From: Diphasiastrum complanatum
Lineage: Eukaryota; Streptophyta; Lycopodiopsida; Lycopodiales; Lycopodiaceae
Reading direction: 5' to 3'
Assembly (NCBI GenBank): GCA_029204225.1
Contig: CM055100.1
Coordinates: 14,220,538-14,284,537, forward strand
DNA: 64,000 bases
Part shown: positions 1-11,395 of the stretch, one piece after another
Layout: each line of letters opens with the position of its first letter
Numbering within the stretch: position 1 is the first letter of the stretch
Notes under the pieces: generated by a model
Seen by the model: only the letters and a program-made list of their open reading frames with translations
Told to the model about the DNA's origin: nothing
Databases searched by the model: none
Position numbers and translations under genes: made by a program

Positions 1-75
1 GCTCATATCTTCATTTTCGAGTATATCATGCCATATATATGTTGATATTCAATATTTAACATTTTCATGGCATCA
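1..75 (-). repeat. GyA1 3' LTR, start only (cut by window edge)
   Basis: Read on the minus strand, the sequence from 75 leftward begins TGATGCCA and matches the start of the full LTR at 8350-9611 and of the LTR at 43710. It lies directly after a polypurine tract (81-90), so this is the 5' end of the 3' LTR of a minus-strand Gypsy element. The rest lies outside the window. Confidence 0.85.
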
Positions 76-2757
76 CATATCCCCTTCCCCAAATGTGAAA
101 CGTCCTCGTGAACATATCATTATCATTTCGAGGATTATTCGAGAAACATTCTTGTTCGTCAGATTTTCGAAAAGATATTTCTTCGTGTATTTCATCTTTT
201 AGATATTTCTTTGTCTTAGAGAATATGTATCTTTCTGTTTCTTTAATTGAATAGGTTGTTTTGAGTTGATCTTTGAATTGTTGATGAAAACTGGAATCAA
301 ACTTCAAAACATCTTTAAACTTCAAAAAGTCAGCATCCCATAGAAACATCACCACGACAAAGACACGAATGAATACTCATGAATGATTCAGCTCTTCATA
401 TAATTTCTGAACAAGCTCCAAGTTCTGTTGAGCTTCTATCAAGAGCAAGTCTTCTTTTGATTTTGTATAGCGGCCAACTGGTAAGTTGCTGAATTCTTCT
501 AACTTAACCGGGAGTAATGTTCCATCGAACAGATCCTGGGTTAACTTGGTATCTTTATTTGAATCACTTCGTAGAGTGATTTATTTACAGTAACGAGCTG
601 CAAATCTAATAAAATTGCTTTTAACATAAAGATTCTGAACAAAAAATAATGTCTTCACCACAAAGGTACCAAACTGCCAAAATGTATATGTACAGAATTG
701 CTTATAACGGAATGACTTCCTTTTATCTTGCTTCCAATCCACATAAAGACTGAATAATTTCAGATAAGCCATACTTATATTAATCAACAGACCTGCATCG
801 TCGAATTTGCCTAAATCCACAACAGCTTGTGGTTTGTACAGCTGAAACTACGACTTTCGCTTCCAAAAATGTCGCTTGTTATCTTCGTTCCTCAAAAATT
901 GAAGTTCTTTGATACGAATATACTCAAGCATACATAGCCGAAGAGCCTATGTATAACTCTGCCGATTTGAAAGGTACAACCTGGAATTTACCCTGGATTA
1001 TGCCCCAACAAAGACATCCTTTCTGCTCGATAGAAAGCTGGGCCCATAACCAGAGAAAGTCGTCCCTCTCCCACGGTCGCTTCCAATCGTCGAAGGCGAT
1101 GCCTACTACGCCTGGTAGCATCATGTAATCCACACGCCATTGCAACTCAATATTAAAAGCATGTGGACACCATTTCCAGAAGCGTTCAGCAAATGCACTG
1201 AATCTGTCAGCACATACCTTCGACTGATTTCGTCGCATTCACTTTGGCTGTGTAGATGTAGTTGCCAAATCCTCAGTTTGCAACTCAGCAGCCAGCTTCT
1301 GATCTTCCATTTGTTACTTTTGATTCGACAGCTCCTGTTCGAACTGGTCAATCTTTGCCATAGCCTCCAAGAATTCTAAATGGTCTGAGGCTCCGGTGCA
1401 GACAAGCACAACTTGGAGTTGCTGTGTAAGCTCATCAATTCGTAGAAGGGCCTGAAGATAGTCATCATGTGCATCGGGCCTGCTGCAAGATGGGGTGGCA
1501 TCACTGGAGAGCTCCTTCAGCTCCGCCAACTCTTCCTCAACGAGAGCCTTCGCATCCTCAAGCGGTTGTAAGAACTCGACTCAAAAATTTTTGAGCATCT
1601 GGCCTTGGAGCTGATTCAGCTTCGTGAGATCGACAGTGATTGACCCTGCAGTGGTGCTAAGAGACAGAGCAGCTTCTATCTTTAATCTTGTCATTTGCTC
1701 CTCCTGTAGATGTTTCTGGAGCGCGACATTATGTTGATTTGCAGCCAGAGTTGCTGCTTCAAAGAATTGTTTTGAGTCTGAAAATTGTCAGACTTGGTCT
1801 GAATCGCCTTTTTGGTCTGCTTCAAAGAATCAGCTTCATTTATTAAAGTTTAAAGTTGTGTTTCGAGAGAAACGATGTTGTTCTATCAACTTCATGTTGT
1901 CTGATTCGAACGAATCGATCTTCTCGAAGGACTCCTTTAGAGAGTCTAGTGATTTCCTCTCTGAGGTGATAAGCTGCATCGTGAGTTGACGGTGATACTT
2001 GTCAAACTCATATACTTCAGCCACTAGGTTCTTGGCTTTCTCTGTCATGGATCGAAACCACTGGGGCTGGTCGTTTGGTTCTTCTTCATCTGTCATAGGT
2101 GCCCCAGTGTCGCCTTCAGCAGCAATTCGTCCCTTGTCTGATGTATCGGACTGGGTTGCGTCATCCTCAGAAGTGGATGTGCTCGGCTGCGACATGTGCT
2201 CCAAGTCCAGAAAACTTCTGATGTTTGATCCATCGCAAAAAAGCTTTGTAAGTGATAACGCTGAAGCACACTGGATTACCCGCAAGCGCATCTAATATGT
2301 AATCAAAATTTTGAACTGAAATTGTCGCATTCGCATCCGTAAAAAATATGGCTTGGTTTGCGTATTTACAAAACAATTTGAATGTCGCATCTCGGATTAT
2401 AGGAATTTTGTATCCCTTCATGGGTACGAAGCAGGTGCTTAGGAAATGGGCAACTTCATCTACCGAATCTTTATTTGTCGCAACCAGCTTCCCATCCAAT
2501 GGTAGTCCGAGGGCTGTGCAAAACAAATCGTTAGAGATAGTGAAGAATTTGCCTTGTACATGAACTTTGAATTCCTCCTCCAAAATGGAATGGATAGAGT
2601 TCACAAACTCTGTACTGACTTCAGAGAGGATGATGGAGGGGTCCACTTTCAAATCACCCAACCTGCATTGATCCAAAAAGGACTGGATGGATTCCAGATG
2701 GATTCCTGCGCATGCTTTCCAAATGATATTAGAGCTCGAACCTAATCCGGAAGCCAT
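65..2757 (-). pseudogene. GyA1 long extra ORF downstream of integrase (broken)
   Basis: A roughly 2.7-kb coding tract follows the integrase of GyA1. I start it at the ATG at 2757, because the copy at 50171 starts at the equivalent ATG (MASG) while the DNA further upstream is frame-shifted between copies. The first ~200 residues contain a motif like ALGLPLDGK and resemble, by eye, the plant transposon-associated domains (Transposase_32 or plant mobile domain); this is a weak family call. Then come an acidic, serine/threonine-rich disordered stretch, coiled-coil-like segments rich in Leu, Lys, Glu and Gln, and a C-terminal region rich in Trp and Tyr (about 1240 down to 600) that I do not recognise. 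The stop codon at 65-67 lies inside the LTR. Several stops and frameshifts interrupt this copy. Parts are shared with GyA2 and GyA3. No signal peptide or membrane anchor typical of an envelope protein is evident. Confidence 0.7.
81..90 (-). other. polypurine tract of GyA1
   Basis: On the minus strand this reads GGGGAAGGGG, ending 5 bases before the LTR start TGATGCC. This is the expected position of the plus-strand DNA synthesis primer of an LTR retrotransposon. The same tract, slightly changed, precedes the GyA2 LTR at 9619-9628. Confidence 0.75.
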
Positions 2758-2957
2758 TGTTTGAATGTTTAATGATAGCTTCATAGATCGCAATAGTTCG
2801 CAAAAGAGTGCTTTGATCGAAAAGAGAATGACCGCAGGAAAGCATAAACTCGCAGGTAGAAAGTGTAAAGAAGAAAAATGAAAAATTATTCTGATAAGCA
2901 ATAGCGGTGTGGAAGGGATGATGACATGGCATGATGACTTAACATCTCTCACTTTCA

Positions 2958-3584
2958 TTTATTGAGGATGTGCATGGCTCAGTGTTTGAAACTATAATTT
3001 GCCAGATCGATCTTTAATGATGGAAGACCGTTTATGAAAAGAAAAAATAAATTAAGGAGAAACAATATCTGTGAGCGTACACACGTGTGAATAATGATGA
3101 TCATGTGGCCATCATCTTCAATGGAGGGATACAAAAAGTAGGTCGAGAGATTTTCGAAAGATTCTAGAAAGATTCGAGAAAGTTTCGCGAAACTTTCTCG
3201 AAGGATCTTAAAATAAATGTTACAGAAACTCACGAGAATTTCTCGAAAATTTTAGCAACATACTAGAAAATTTCTCGAAAAACTGGAGATAATGCTAGAA
3301 AAGATTCTAGAAAAAAATTTCAAAAATGATTTACGAAAATTTGATTAACAAATTAAGTGTCGCAAAAAATTCTTGAAAGCTCTCGAAAATACTTTAAAAA
3401 TGATATTGAAAGATTGAGAGAAGTCAAAAAAAATTCTTGAAATTCTCACGAAAATTTCTAGAAGAAAAAAAAAATAAATAAAAGAAAAGTCGCGAAAAAA
3501 ATTAGACAAGATAAAAGAAAATTTGTGATTAATTTCAAAAACATACTAGAAAATAATAAGAATAAAAAAAATAAAAAATTCTGG
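2958..3584 (-). other. GyA1 spacer between integrase and extra ORF, rich in TTCNNGAA
   Basis: No ORF is supported here. The part from about 3130 to 3480 is AT-rich and contains many TTCNNGAA or TTCTAGAA-type inverted motifs, including a 30-bp perfect palindrome at 3173-3202. The matching spacer in GyA3 (49457-50170) is similar but more eroded. The 2758-2957 part would be the leader of the extra ORF. Confidence 0.6.
3173..3202. repeat. 30-bp perfect palindrome
   Basis: The left half TTCGAGAAAGTTTCG is followed directly by its exact reverse complement. It comprises three TTCNNGAA blocks separated by 3 bases. It resembles a heat-shock element, but the spacing is one base longer than the canonical alternation. 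Confidence 0.9.
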
Positions 3585-4832
3585 TCAAAGGTAGTATTTC
3601 TTTAGTCTGGACCCGTTATTACGTGTCGGTAATAGTTCACCTTCAAGTGATTGAAGTTGCACAAAACCATTGTCAAACACCTCTATGACTTTATAAGGTC
3701 CAAGCCATCGCATAAGGAGTTTTCCAGGGAACTTTTGATGGCGACTGTCATATATCAACGCATAATCATCAGCTTTAAGATCACATTTTTTTATATGACT
3801 GTCATATTTCTTCTTTCTTTGTTTCTAGATTTCCTCCGTTAGTTTTTGTGAAGTCTCTCGAGCTTCAGCTAGTTCTTCAATATTAGTCAACCTTTTGTTT
3901 ATACATTCTGCATCTGTTCGTTGAGCTTGAATATGAAAGGTTTTCACCTCAAATTCAATTGGCAAAATAGGATGCATACCATATGTAAGAAAATATGGTG
4001 CCTGTTTCGTCGTGATTTTCTCTTTGTTGCGATAAGCCCAGAGAACTGATGGTAGTTTTTGATCCCAATCCGTTGCATGTGCAATAGTAATTTTATTCAA
4101 GATCTTACATAAGATTCCATTAGCTCTTTCTGTCAACCCGTTTGCTTTTGGATTATACGGTGTAGTTTTTCGGTGTTTGATCAAGAAATAGGTTGTCAGC
4201 AACCGTATAGTGTCATTTAGAAAATGTGTACCTCGGTCACTTACTAGTTCGAGTGGACAACCCTATCTTGTGATTATACTTTTGAATAAGAACGTTGCGA
4301 TAGTTTTCGCATCGTTTCATTTTGTCGCCTCTGCTTCAACATTTTTGGTAGCATAATCCGTTGCAACTAGAATATAACGGCATTTCGTATGTTGGGTAAC
4401 AGGCTTGATTGGACCGACAAAGTCAATCCCCCACTTTTCGAATGGTGCAAGAGGCAGGATTGGTTTCAACGACCAATTCATTGCTTTTGTAGGCTTACCC
4501 GACCTCTGGCATGGATCACATGAACAAATAAAATTTGATACATCCTTGAACATTGTTGGCCACCAATACTTGGCAGTCAATATCTTATTAACTGTATTCT
4601 TCAAAGCAAAATGTCCACCAGCATCTTCTAAGTGTAAGGCTTTAACGACCTTTTTCATGTCTTCAGTTTCGAGACATCTTCGTAGTTGATGGTTAGCACC
4701 AAGCTTGTACAGAACATTGTTAATAATTGTATAAGGTCCTACCTTATATTGAAAAACTATCTTTTGCTCCAAATCGTAACCATACGGATATATCTGATCC
4801 TTAAGATAAGTAATAATATCAGAATATAACAA
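3585..4832 (-). pseudogene. GyA1 integrase (Ty3/Gypsy)
   Basis: This is the integrase region of a minus-strand Gypsy polyprotein, which inserts element cDNA into the chromosome. The N-terminal zinc-binding part shows a His motif (GGHFALK) and a Cys pair (CDPCQRSGK). The catalytic core shows [10 protein letters not shown] for the first Asp, and the third acidic residue in NGLTERANGILCKIL. The second Asp falls around 4240, where the frame is broken. The C-terminal domain ends with KKYYL and a stop at 3585-3587, matching the end of the GyA3 copy at 49456. At least one stop and a frameshift near 4200-4320 disable it. Nearly every segment aligns with GyA3 integrase (48329-49456). Confidence 0.85.
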
Positions 4833-4869
4833 ATTTGTAAATGAAATCTCGAATAAATGTTCATTTGGA

Positions 4870-5365
4870 AAATCATCATTGATAGGGTTTTCAATTTTTC
4901 CGGTGCTGAGTCATGATAGATAATCAGCATTCGTATGATATTTTCCTTGACGAAGCTCCACTTGATTAGTAAATTCGTGCAGAAGTAGAACCCATCGAGC
5001 AATTCGTCCTGATAGATCTGGTTTATTTACAAGATACTTAAGAGCATAATGATCCACATGAAAAATAAATGCATATCCCAACAGATAATGCCAAAATTTT
5101 TAACAGTGAAAATCATGCCAAGTGCTTCTCTTTCTATAGCCAAATAATTCTTCTCTGATGCACGGAACTGTCGACTTGCACAGTAGATGGGATGATCATT
5201 CTTCTGGTCGTCCTTCTGGTTTAGACAGACGCCAATAGCAAATGCAGAAACATCCACATAACTATGAAATAAAATAGCCCAGTTGGGTGGTATCAGAATA
5301 GGAGCATTGATCAACCTTTGCTTAAGATCTTCAAATGCTTTTTACTGTTCATTTGTCCATAAGTT
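4870..5365 (-). pseudogene. GyA1 RNase H region
   Basis: The segment encodes the RNase H part of Gypsy reverse transcriptase, which degrades the RNA strand during cDNA synthesis. Visible landmarks are the start APILIPPN, the strand with HSYVDVSAFAIGVCL, and the ASEKNYLAIEREALG motif (residues around 5120-5170). The same blocks occur in GyA3 at 47750-48140. Frames are broken around 5030-5060 and at the left end. It joins abruptly to the RT finger region at about 5365. Confidence 0.8.
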
Positions 5366-5891
5366 TGCAAAAATCCTGGCATATTCATATTTTGCCAGTC
5401 TTCTTCTTTGGGACGACAACAATGGGTGAAACCCATTCACTACTTAAGACAAGATAGATTATACCTGCTTTAAGGTGCTTGTTAAGTTCGTCCTTAACCA
5501 TGAGAGAGTACTTAGGATTGAGACGATACTGTCTCTGTCGAATAGGTACAACATCTTCCTTAAGATCAATTCGGTGCTCTCCGAATTCTGCGGGTATACC
5601 CTTCAAATCGTCGAGCAACCAGGCAAAAATGTCTTGATACTCCTTCAATAGTTCAGTGAATTCCACTAACTCCGATTCTCCAAGTGACTTTGAAACATGC
5701 ACAAATCTGCCAGGTGCAAGTTCAATCAGTTCAATAGAATCTAGTAAAATGATACCTTCTGTCATACTAACCTTGGTATGGCCATGAATTTCGCGCATGG
5801 TTGACTCCACAGATGTTTTCTTGTCGTCAACCTGGTTCTTGTTACCAAATTCATGTTCAAATTCGTCACTCGAATCGTTAGACTCTTTCAC
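5366..5891 (-). pseudogene. GyA1 RT N-terminal part, palm deleted
   Basis: The stretch encodes the connector after protease and the first RT motifs: the EFxELLKEYQDIFAW type motif, then LNKHLKAGIIY and WVSPIVVVPKKKTGK. Comparison with GyA3 (46560-47100) shows that about 0.6 kb is missing after the finger region. The palm, including the YIDD catalytic motif still visible in GyA3 at ~47370, is absent, and the RNase H segment follows directly. This copy therefore cannot encode an active RT. Confidence 0.8.
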
Positions 5892-6845
5892 AACTCCAGG
5901 TTATGATTTGTTCTGCTGGCTTACCTTGGTTATTGGTCTCACTAGTATGAAATCTCAACTCTCTAGATTTCCAATGTACACTTGCGTTTAAATGATAAAG
6001 CCAAGGTCGTCCAATCAGCACAAAATAGGATGACAAATCGAGTGGTTTGATAACAATGAAATTCATTGTGATGGCTTGGCTTGAATGTAGACAGTCACAT
6101 CCTTCAGTTCTCCAACAGGTTTTCGTCGTGTCGAATTAGCTAACTGAATGTTTCATTGTGTCGGTTGAATGTCAGTCAGCCCCAGAGCATGAGCTGTGTC
6201 TTCTATTATTATATTTACACTGGAACCAAAGTCAATTGGCACTTTTTTGATCAGGCATCCCGCAATGGTAATATCAATCTCAGGTGCACTTTTATGACCT
6301 TAATCAATAGACAAAACACCAGCATCTGGTAGAGAAATTTTTTTCTTCTTTTTGGGCACAGAAAGGCCTTTCAGTTGCTTTCTGTAATAAGTGTTATCTG
6401 CCAACAGTTGTTCAAAAGTAATGTTTGGACGAAGGTATCCAATATCAGTCACGATGTCATATTCTTTCGTCATTGATTTCGAGGTTGGTTTATCAATAAG
6501 AGCACTAGACAATTTCATCTTCGCAATTTCTTTGTCCTCTTCCTCGAAAGTGAATACCTTTTCTGCAGCAGCTGCCTGAAGTTCAGCGTTGATGATTTTC
6601 TTTGCTTCTGCCAAGATATCTTTTGCAAATAACTTTGCAGCATTGCGGTCATAGTCAGGGTCATCTTTGAGATCTTCCTTAGTTGTAGATTTATTCGTTG
6701 TTTTGCTAGAGAATTTATTCTTCGAGGATTTTTTGCGCTTTGTCGAAGATTTTTGATCAGGTTTCGAGGAGCTTTTGCTTCTCGTTGTGACTTTGAATAA
6801 TTTCTCCACGTCACTTGGCCAGGACTGATCTTCTGTCTTTGCCAG
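5878..6845 (-). pseudogene. GyA1 gag tail and protease
   Basis: Read from 6845 leftward, the tract begins within the gag-protease linker (DQSWPSDVEKLFKVTTRSK) and continues through a Lys/Ser-rich basic stretch. The protease region follows. Its putative active site is D-F-G-S-S with the Asp at 6231-6233, followed by VNII and later a PYFVLIGRPWLY-type segment near 6000. The GyA3 copy has the same D-F-G. Stops interrupt it near 6120-6300. Homology to GyA3 stops at about 6845, where a plus-strand gag of another lineage begins, so GyA1 lacks its gag N-terminus, primer site and 5' LTR. Confidence 0.75.
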
Positions 6846-8349
6846 TTGATTTACCTAAGTATGACGGTAACACTGATCCTCAAAGATTTTTTCAAGTCTT
6901 CGAGAATGCATGTGATGTTTATGGCGAGACATCACCAGACGCCATGGTAAAACTCTTCTTGATGACCATGATCGATCAAGCACGAGAATGGTTTTTTAAC
7001 CTTGATCATGAAGATAAATGAGACTGGTCACTCTTGAAGGAGGCATTTATCAAACAATTCAAGCCATTTCACTTGATCGAAAGCCCTTTTGTCAAGCTAA
7101 GTAGCATCAAAATGACAAAAGATGAGAAAGTATGTGACTACATTGAATGATTTAAAAGATTAAAAAGTCAGGTACAAGAGCAATCCATTGAGTCTATACT
7201 CATAATTTGGTTCCTCATAGGACTCCCCCGATGGATACGACGTGAACTTCGCCCCAATGATGAATAATTGAAACAAGCCATGTCTGATGCCATTTGGGAG
7301 GAAGACGAGGGCTCAGATGTCGATGAGCCACGTGAATGGAGAGCACATCTTGTGTCCAAGAAGCTCGACCAAACAAGGAAATACGAGAACAGTTGTGAAA
7401 AACACAGATGGAGTTGCTTAACCAGCAACACCAACAAAAAGATGGAGAAACTCATGAAAGAGTTTCAAAACAGTCTTAAGTCTATCCAGAGTTCGATGCC
7501 AGGTCAGTTACCCACTGGCCAAATCCACCATAGACAAGAGAACACATGGTGCCCTCATTGTCGAGGTGTACACACTGGCAATGAGTGCTCTTCATACCAA
7601 CCGGTCCCAGATACTTCATTGATCAAATGTGACATCTGCGACTTTATGGGGCATACATCACTTTATTGCTATTATAACCCGAGGAACCAACCTCACAACC
7701 AGTCAAGGGGACATTATCAACCTCCTCGAGAACCGTTTATTTCACAGCACCAACACACACACTACCAACCACAAAACAACCAAGTCCATATACAAGAGTT
7801 ACCCAGACAAACTAGACATGAACCTCAACCACAGCTAGCGCTCTTAGGACCACCTCCAAGAGGACAACCTGATCTAGGAGCACAAAAACATAGCCACCCT
7901 TGAGAGTCTGCACAAGCACATTTGGTAGAAAACTCCTATGATCACTCATATCATCACGATACAACACTTCCATCACCTAGTTCTAAACAATATCAAACTG
8001 ACAACTCATGCTCGTGCAAACGAGATGAGTATTCTACACCACCAGAAAATCCAGCACAACTAGCCATCCAAGATGGTTACGCTATCACCATAGGACCAAT
8101 GAGCAACCACTGCTTTATTTGAGGTGAAACAGGACAATTCATGGTTGACTGTAAAGTTGAAAACCAATACCATGCGGAATGTCCAGACTGTGTTCGCAAA
8201 CACAGTGTCAAGAATTGTCCTAAACAGCCTAACATAATTCTTCCAGCACGTCATATATCATCCGAACCTGTTGCAGTTCTCACTAGAGCACAACGCCAAC
8301 AACAAGACCAACAACAAACCAATACTAAATAGCTGACCCACATGGAAGC
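6846..8349 (+). pseudogene. GyB gag, copy 1 (Ty3/Gypsy)
   Basis: Gag is the structural protein that packages element RNA. The N-terminal capsid-like domain is recognisable (DLPKYDG, FENACDVYGETSP, AREWFFNL, then FKRLKSQVQEQ and LIGLPRWIRREL). It is followed by a Gln/Pro/His-rich linker and several zinc-knuckle-like Cys/His clusters: WCPHCRGVHTGNEC at about 7549-7590, KCDICDFMGHTSLYC at about 7626-7670, and ECPDCVRKHSVKNC near 8176-8220. The best start is lost at the left junction. In-frame stops near 7020, 7150, 7267, 7903 and 8120 show decay. The second copy at 26103-27045 has the same capsid motifs. It ends abruptly at the GyA2 LTR (8350), which probably inserted here. Confidence 0.85.
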
Positions 8350-9611
8350 TGTCGTACTATACCAACAAGATTAATATAGATTTTGTAGCAAATAGTGTTG
8401 TTCCCACAGAGGACATCGTTAGAAAGTTATATTTTTGGTACAATTTATGACAAGTGGTTTCGAGTGTTATTCTTGTTGTTGAAAGACATTAAAAGATAAC
8501 CAATATTACTTATATTTGGGTGTGTTGTGTTGATAGTTTTCAGAGCAACAATCTGGCCTCTATCAAATTGAATGAAACGCGTTCTACAAATGAGATGTTA
8601 TCAGAGTAGTACAATAGTACTACACTCTGGCTGATTAAGGTGTCAACAGAGAGTCGAGAAATGTTCAATGTATTCGCAATTGTATAGACAATTAATTAAT
8701 CGCATTTGCGAACTGTTCTTTTCTAGAGAAAAGTCCTCGACAACTAAAGTCCAAATTAATGGTTAAAGAACAGGAATGGTTTCAGAGCACGTTAGAAACT
8801 TATGTCAGTGACAATCAGGAAAACAGATCAAAGACTCAATTCTTCAGACGTGGATTGTCATCTCATATGTATACATACAACTTTATTCAATGATTGTGCT
8901 AGACTGTACCAAAGATAGTCGTTACTCGAGTGTCAAAAAGAAAGTATTCGCGACAGACAAATAAGATGATTTTAAGATAGTTCTTTAGAGCATGCTTTAT
9001 GGATACACAACAAACGACTGTAATGCACTAAAGAGTCTGTCTGATCAGAGAGTAATTCATGTAATGCATTAGAGATTGTTAGCAGACTCAAGATCACTCA
9101 CACTCAACAGTGCGGAGAACAGAGATAAGAGAGAATAACTCACAAAACTCTATTCACTTTTTCAATCTCTTACATATGCATAAACTCTTCTCTCTTGATG
9201 CTCGAGACTAAAGTGTGAGATCTATATATGTTCTACGGGACGAACAAATACACGTCTTAAACAACAGATGCGTCGCTCCTACGAAAGGGTCTAGTTAACA
9301 ATTAGACTATGTATACGTTCAATTATACCATGTAAGATATATTTAACTAAGAGTTAAAGTTACTCTAGTTTAACATGTCTTTTCGTATCTAGTCGTTTCG
9401 TGTGGACGACCTAGTAAAGGTTATCCAAGGCAATGTCTTTCCTATTAAAGTTCTTGCCCTTAATTACAAGACAAGTACTTCGGAGATATATTCCCGAAAA
9501 ATGACTTAGGCCTCCGACATGATTTATACTTAACTAGCTCATATGTTCATTTTCGAGTATATCATGCCATATTTATGTTGATATTCAATTTTTAACAATA
9601 AGGTGGCATCA
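8350..9611 (-). repeat. GyA2 3' LTR, full length
   Basis: On the minus strand this 1262-bp segment starts TGATGCCACC (9611) and ends TAGTACGACA (8350), giving the usual TG...CA termini. Its start matches the window-edge LTR (1-75), and both ends match the LTR remnant at 43710-43980. It follows a polypurine tract and the extra ORF, so it is a 3' LTR. A TATA-like motif lies at 9222-9230. Confidence 0.85.
9222..9230 (-). promoter_or_regulatory. TATA-like box in GyA2 LTR
   Basis: On the minus strand the sequence reads CATATATAG inside the LTR, followed by a region suited to be R/U5. This is the most likely core promoter of the GyA family; no other comparable motif stands out in the LTR. Confidence 0.45.
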
Positions 9612-9618
9612 CATATAT

Positions 9619-9628
9619 CCCCTTCCTC
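9619..9628 (-). other. polypurine tract of GyA2
   Basis: Reads GAGGAAGGGG on the minus strand, a few bases before the LTR start at 9611. The position and composition match the GyA1 tract. Confidence 0.7.
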
Positions 9629-9672
9629 AAATGTGAAACTTTCTCATGAACATAACATCATCTTTTTGAGAA

Positions 9673-11395
9673 TTATTCGCGAAACATTCTATTCTTCAGA
9701 TTTTCGTTAAGGCAAAAAGATATTTCTTCGTAGATTTTGTCCTTTAGATATTTCTTCATCTTAGAAAATATGTGTCTTGCTGTTTCTTTAATTGAATAGG
9801 TTGTTTTGAGTTGATCTTTGAATTGTTGATGAAAACTGGAATCAAACTTCAAAACATCTTTAAACTTCAAAAATTCAGCATCCCATAGAAACATCAGCAC
9901 AACAAAGGCATGAATGAATGTTTTATGAACGATACAATTCTTCATATAATTTCTGAGCAAACTCCAAGTTTTGTTGAGCTTCAATCAACAACAAGTCTTC
10001 TTTTGATTTTGTGTAATGGCCAACTGGTAAGTTGCCGAATTCTTCTAACTTGACCAGGAGCAATGTTCCATCGAACAGCTCCTGAGTTAACTTTGTATCT
10101 TCGTCTGAATCACAACGTAGGGTGATTTCTTTATAGTAACGAGCTCAAAATCTAATAAAAGAGCTTTTAACATAAAGATTTTGAACGAAAAATAATGTCT
10201 TTGCCTCAAAAGTACCAAACTGCCAAAATGAATATGTTCAGAACTGCTTGTAGCGAAATGACTTCCTTCTGCCTTGCAGATTGTGTTCAATTTCCGCAAA
10301 ATAATTACAAGATTTCGCTTCCAATCCACATAAAGGCTAAATAGTTCTGGATAAGCCATATTTATATCAATCAAAAACTCGACATCGTCGAATTCGCCTA
10401 GATCCGCAATAGCTTGTGGTTTGTACAGCTGAAACTGCGACTTTCGCTTCCAAAAATGTCGCTTATTGTCTTCGTTCTGCAAAAATTGAAACTCTTTGAT
10501 TCGAATATATTCTAGAGCATACATAGTAGAAGAGCCTATGTATAACTCTGCTGATCCGAAAGGCATGACCTGGAACTTACCCTGGATTATGCCCCAATAG
10601 AGGCATCCTTTCTGTTCGATAGAGAGCTGGGCCCATAATCAGAGAAAGTCGTCCTTCTCCCAAGGTCGCTTCCATTTGTTGAAGGCGATACCTACTACGT
10701 CTGGTAGCATCATGTAATCCACACGCCATTACAATTCAACATTAAATGCATGTGGACACCATTTCCAAGAGCGTTCAGCAAATGCACAAAATCTGTCAAC
10801 ACATACCTTCGACTGATTGCGGCGTGTTTGCTTTGGCTGTGTGGATGCAGTTGCCAAGTCCCGAGTTTGCAACTCAGTAGCCAACTTCTGATCTTCCAAT
10901 TGTTGTTTGAGATTCGATAGCTCCTGCTCGAGCTTGTCGAGATTCGCGACAACCTCCAAATACTCAGGATGGTTTGAGGCTCTGGAACAGGACGACACAG
11001 CTTGAAGTCGCTGTGTGAGGTAATCAATGCGAAGCAGGGCCTAAAGATATTCGTCATGTGAATTGGGCCCACTGCAAGATGGGGTGGCTTTACTCGAGAG
11101 CTCCTTCAGCTCAGCCAACTCTTCCTCAACAAGTGCCTTCGCATCCTCGAGCAGTTGCAAGGACTCGACTCGAAAATTTTTGAGCATTTGGCCTTGGAGC
11201 TGGTTCAGCTTCGTGAGGTCTATTGTGACTGCCTTGCATTGGTGCACAGAGAGAGAGAAGCATCTGTCTTTATTCTTGTCATTCGTTCCTCCTACAAATA
11301 TTTCTGGAGGGCGACGTTAAGTTGATTCGCAGCCAAAAGTTTTTGTTTCAAAGAATCATTTTGAGTCTAAAAATTGTCAGACTTGGCCTCAATTG
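9673..11395 (-). pseudogene. GyA2 extra ORF, C-terminal half
   Basis: This is a second copy of the C-terminal half of the GyA post-integrase ORF. It contains the coiled-coil (LEDAKALVEEELAELKEL, near 11120-11160), a second coiled-coil segment near 10880-10980, and the Trp/Tyr-rich C-terminal region (SKVCVDRFCAFAERSWKWCP near 10770-10820, then a long block to 10087). It aligns block by block with 65-1600 of GyA1, at roughly 80-85% by eye. Stops near 11043 and 10729 and frame changes near 10090 and 9990 disable it. Homology stops at about 11395 against the CoB integrase fragment. Confidence 0.75.

Noticed and set aside
924-1238. 104-codon minus frame and its neighbours as separate small genes
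   Set aside because: They are contiguous pieces of one broken GyA extra ORF, as shown by the parallel copy at 9673-11395.
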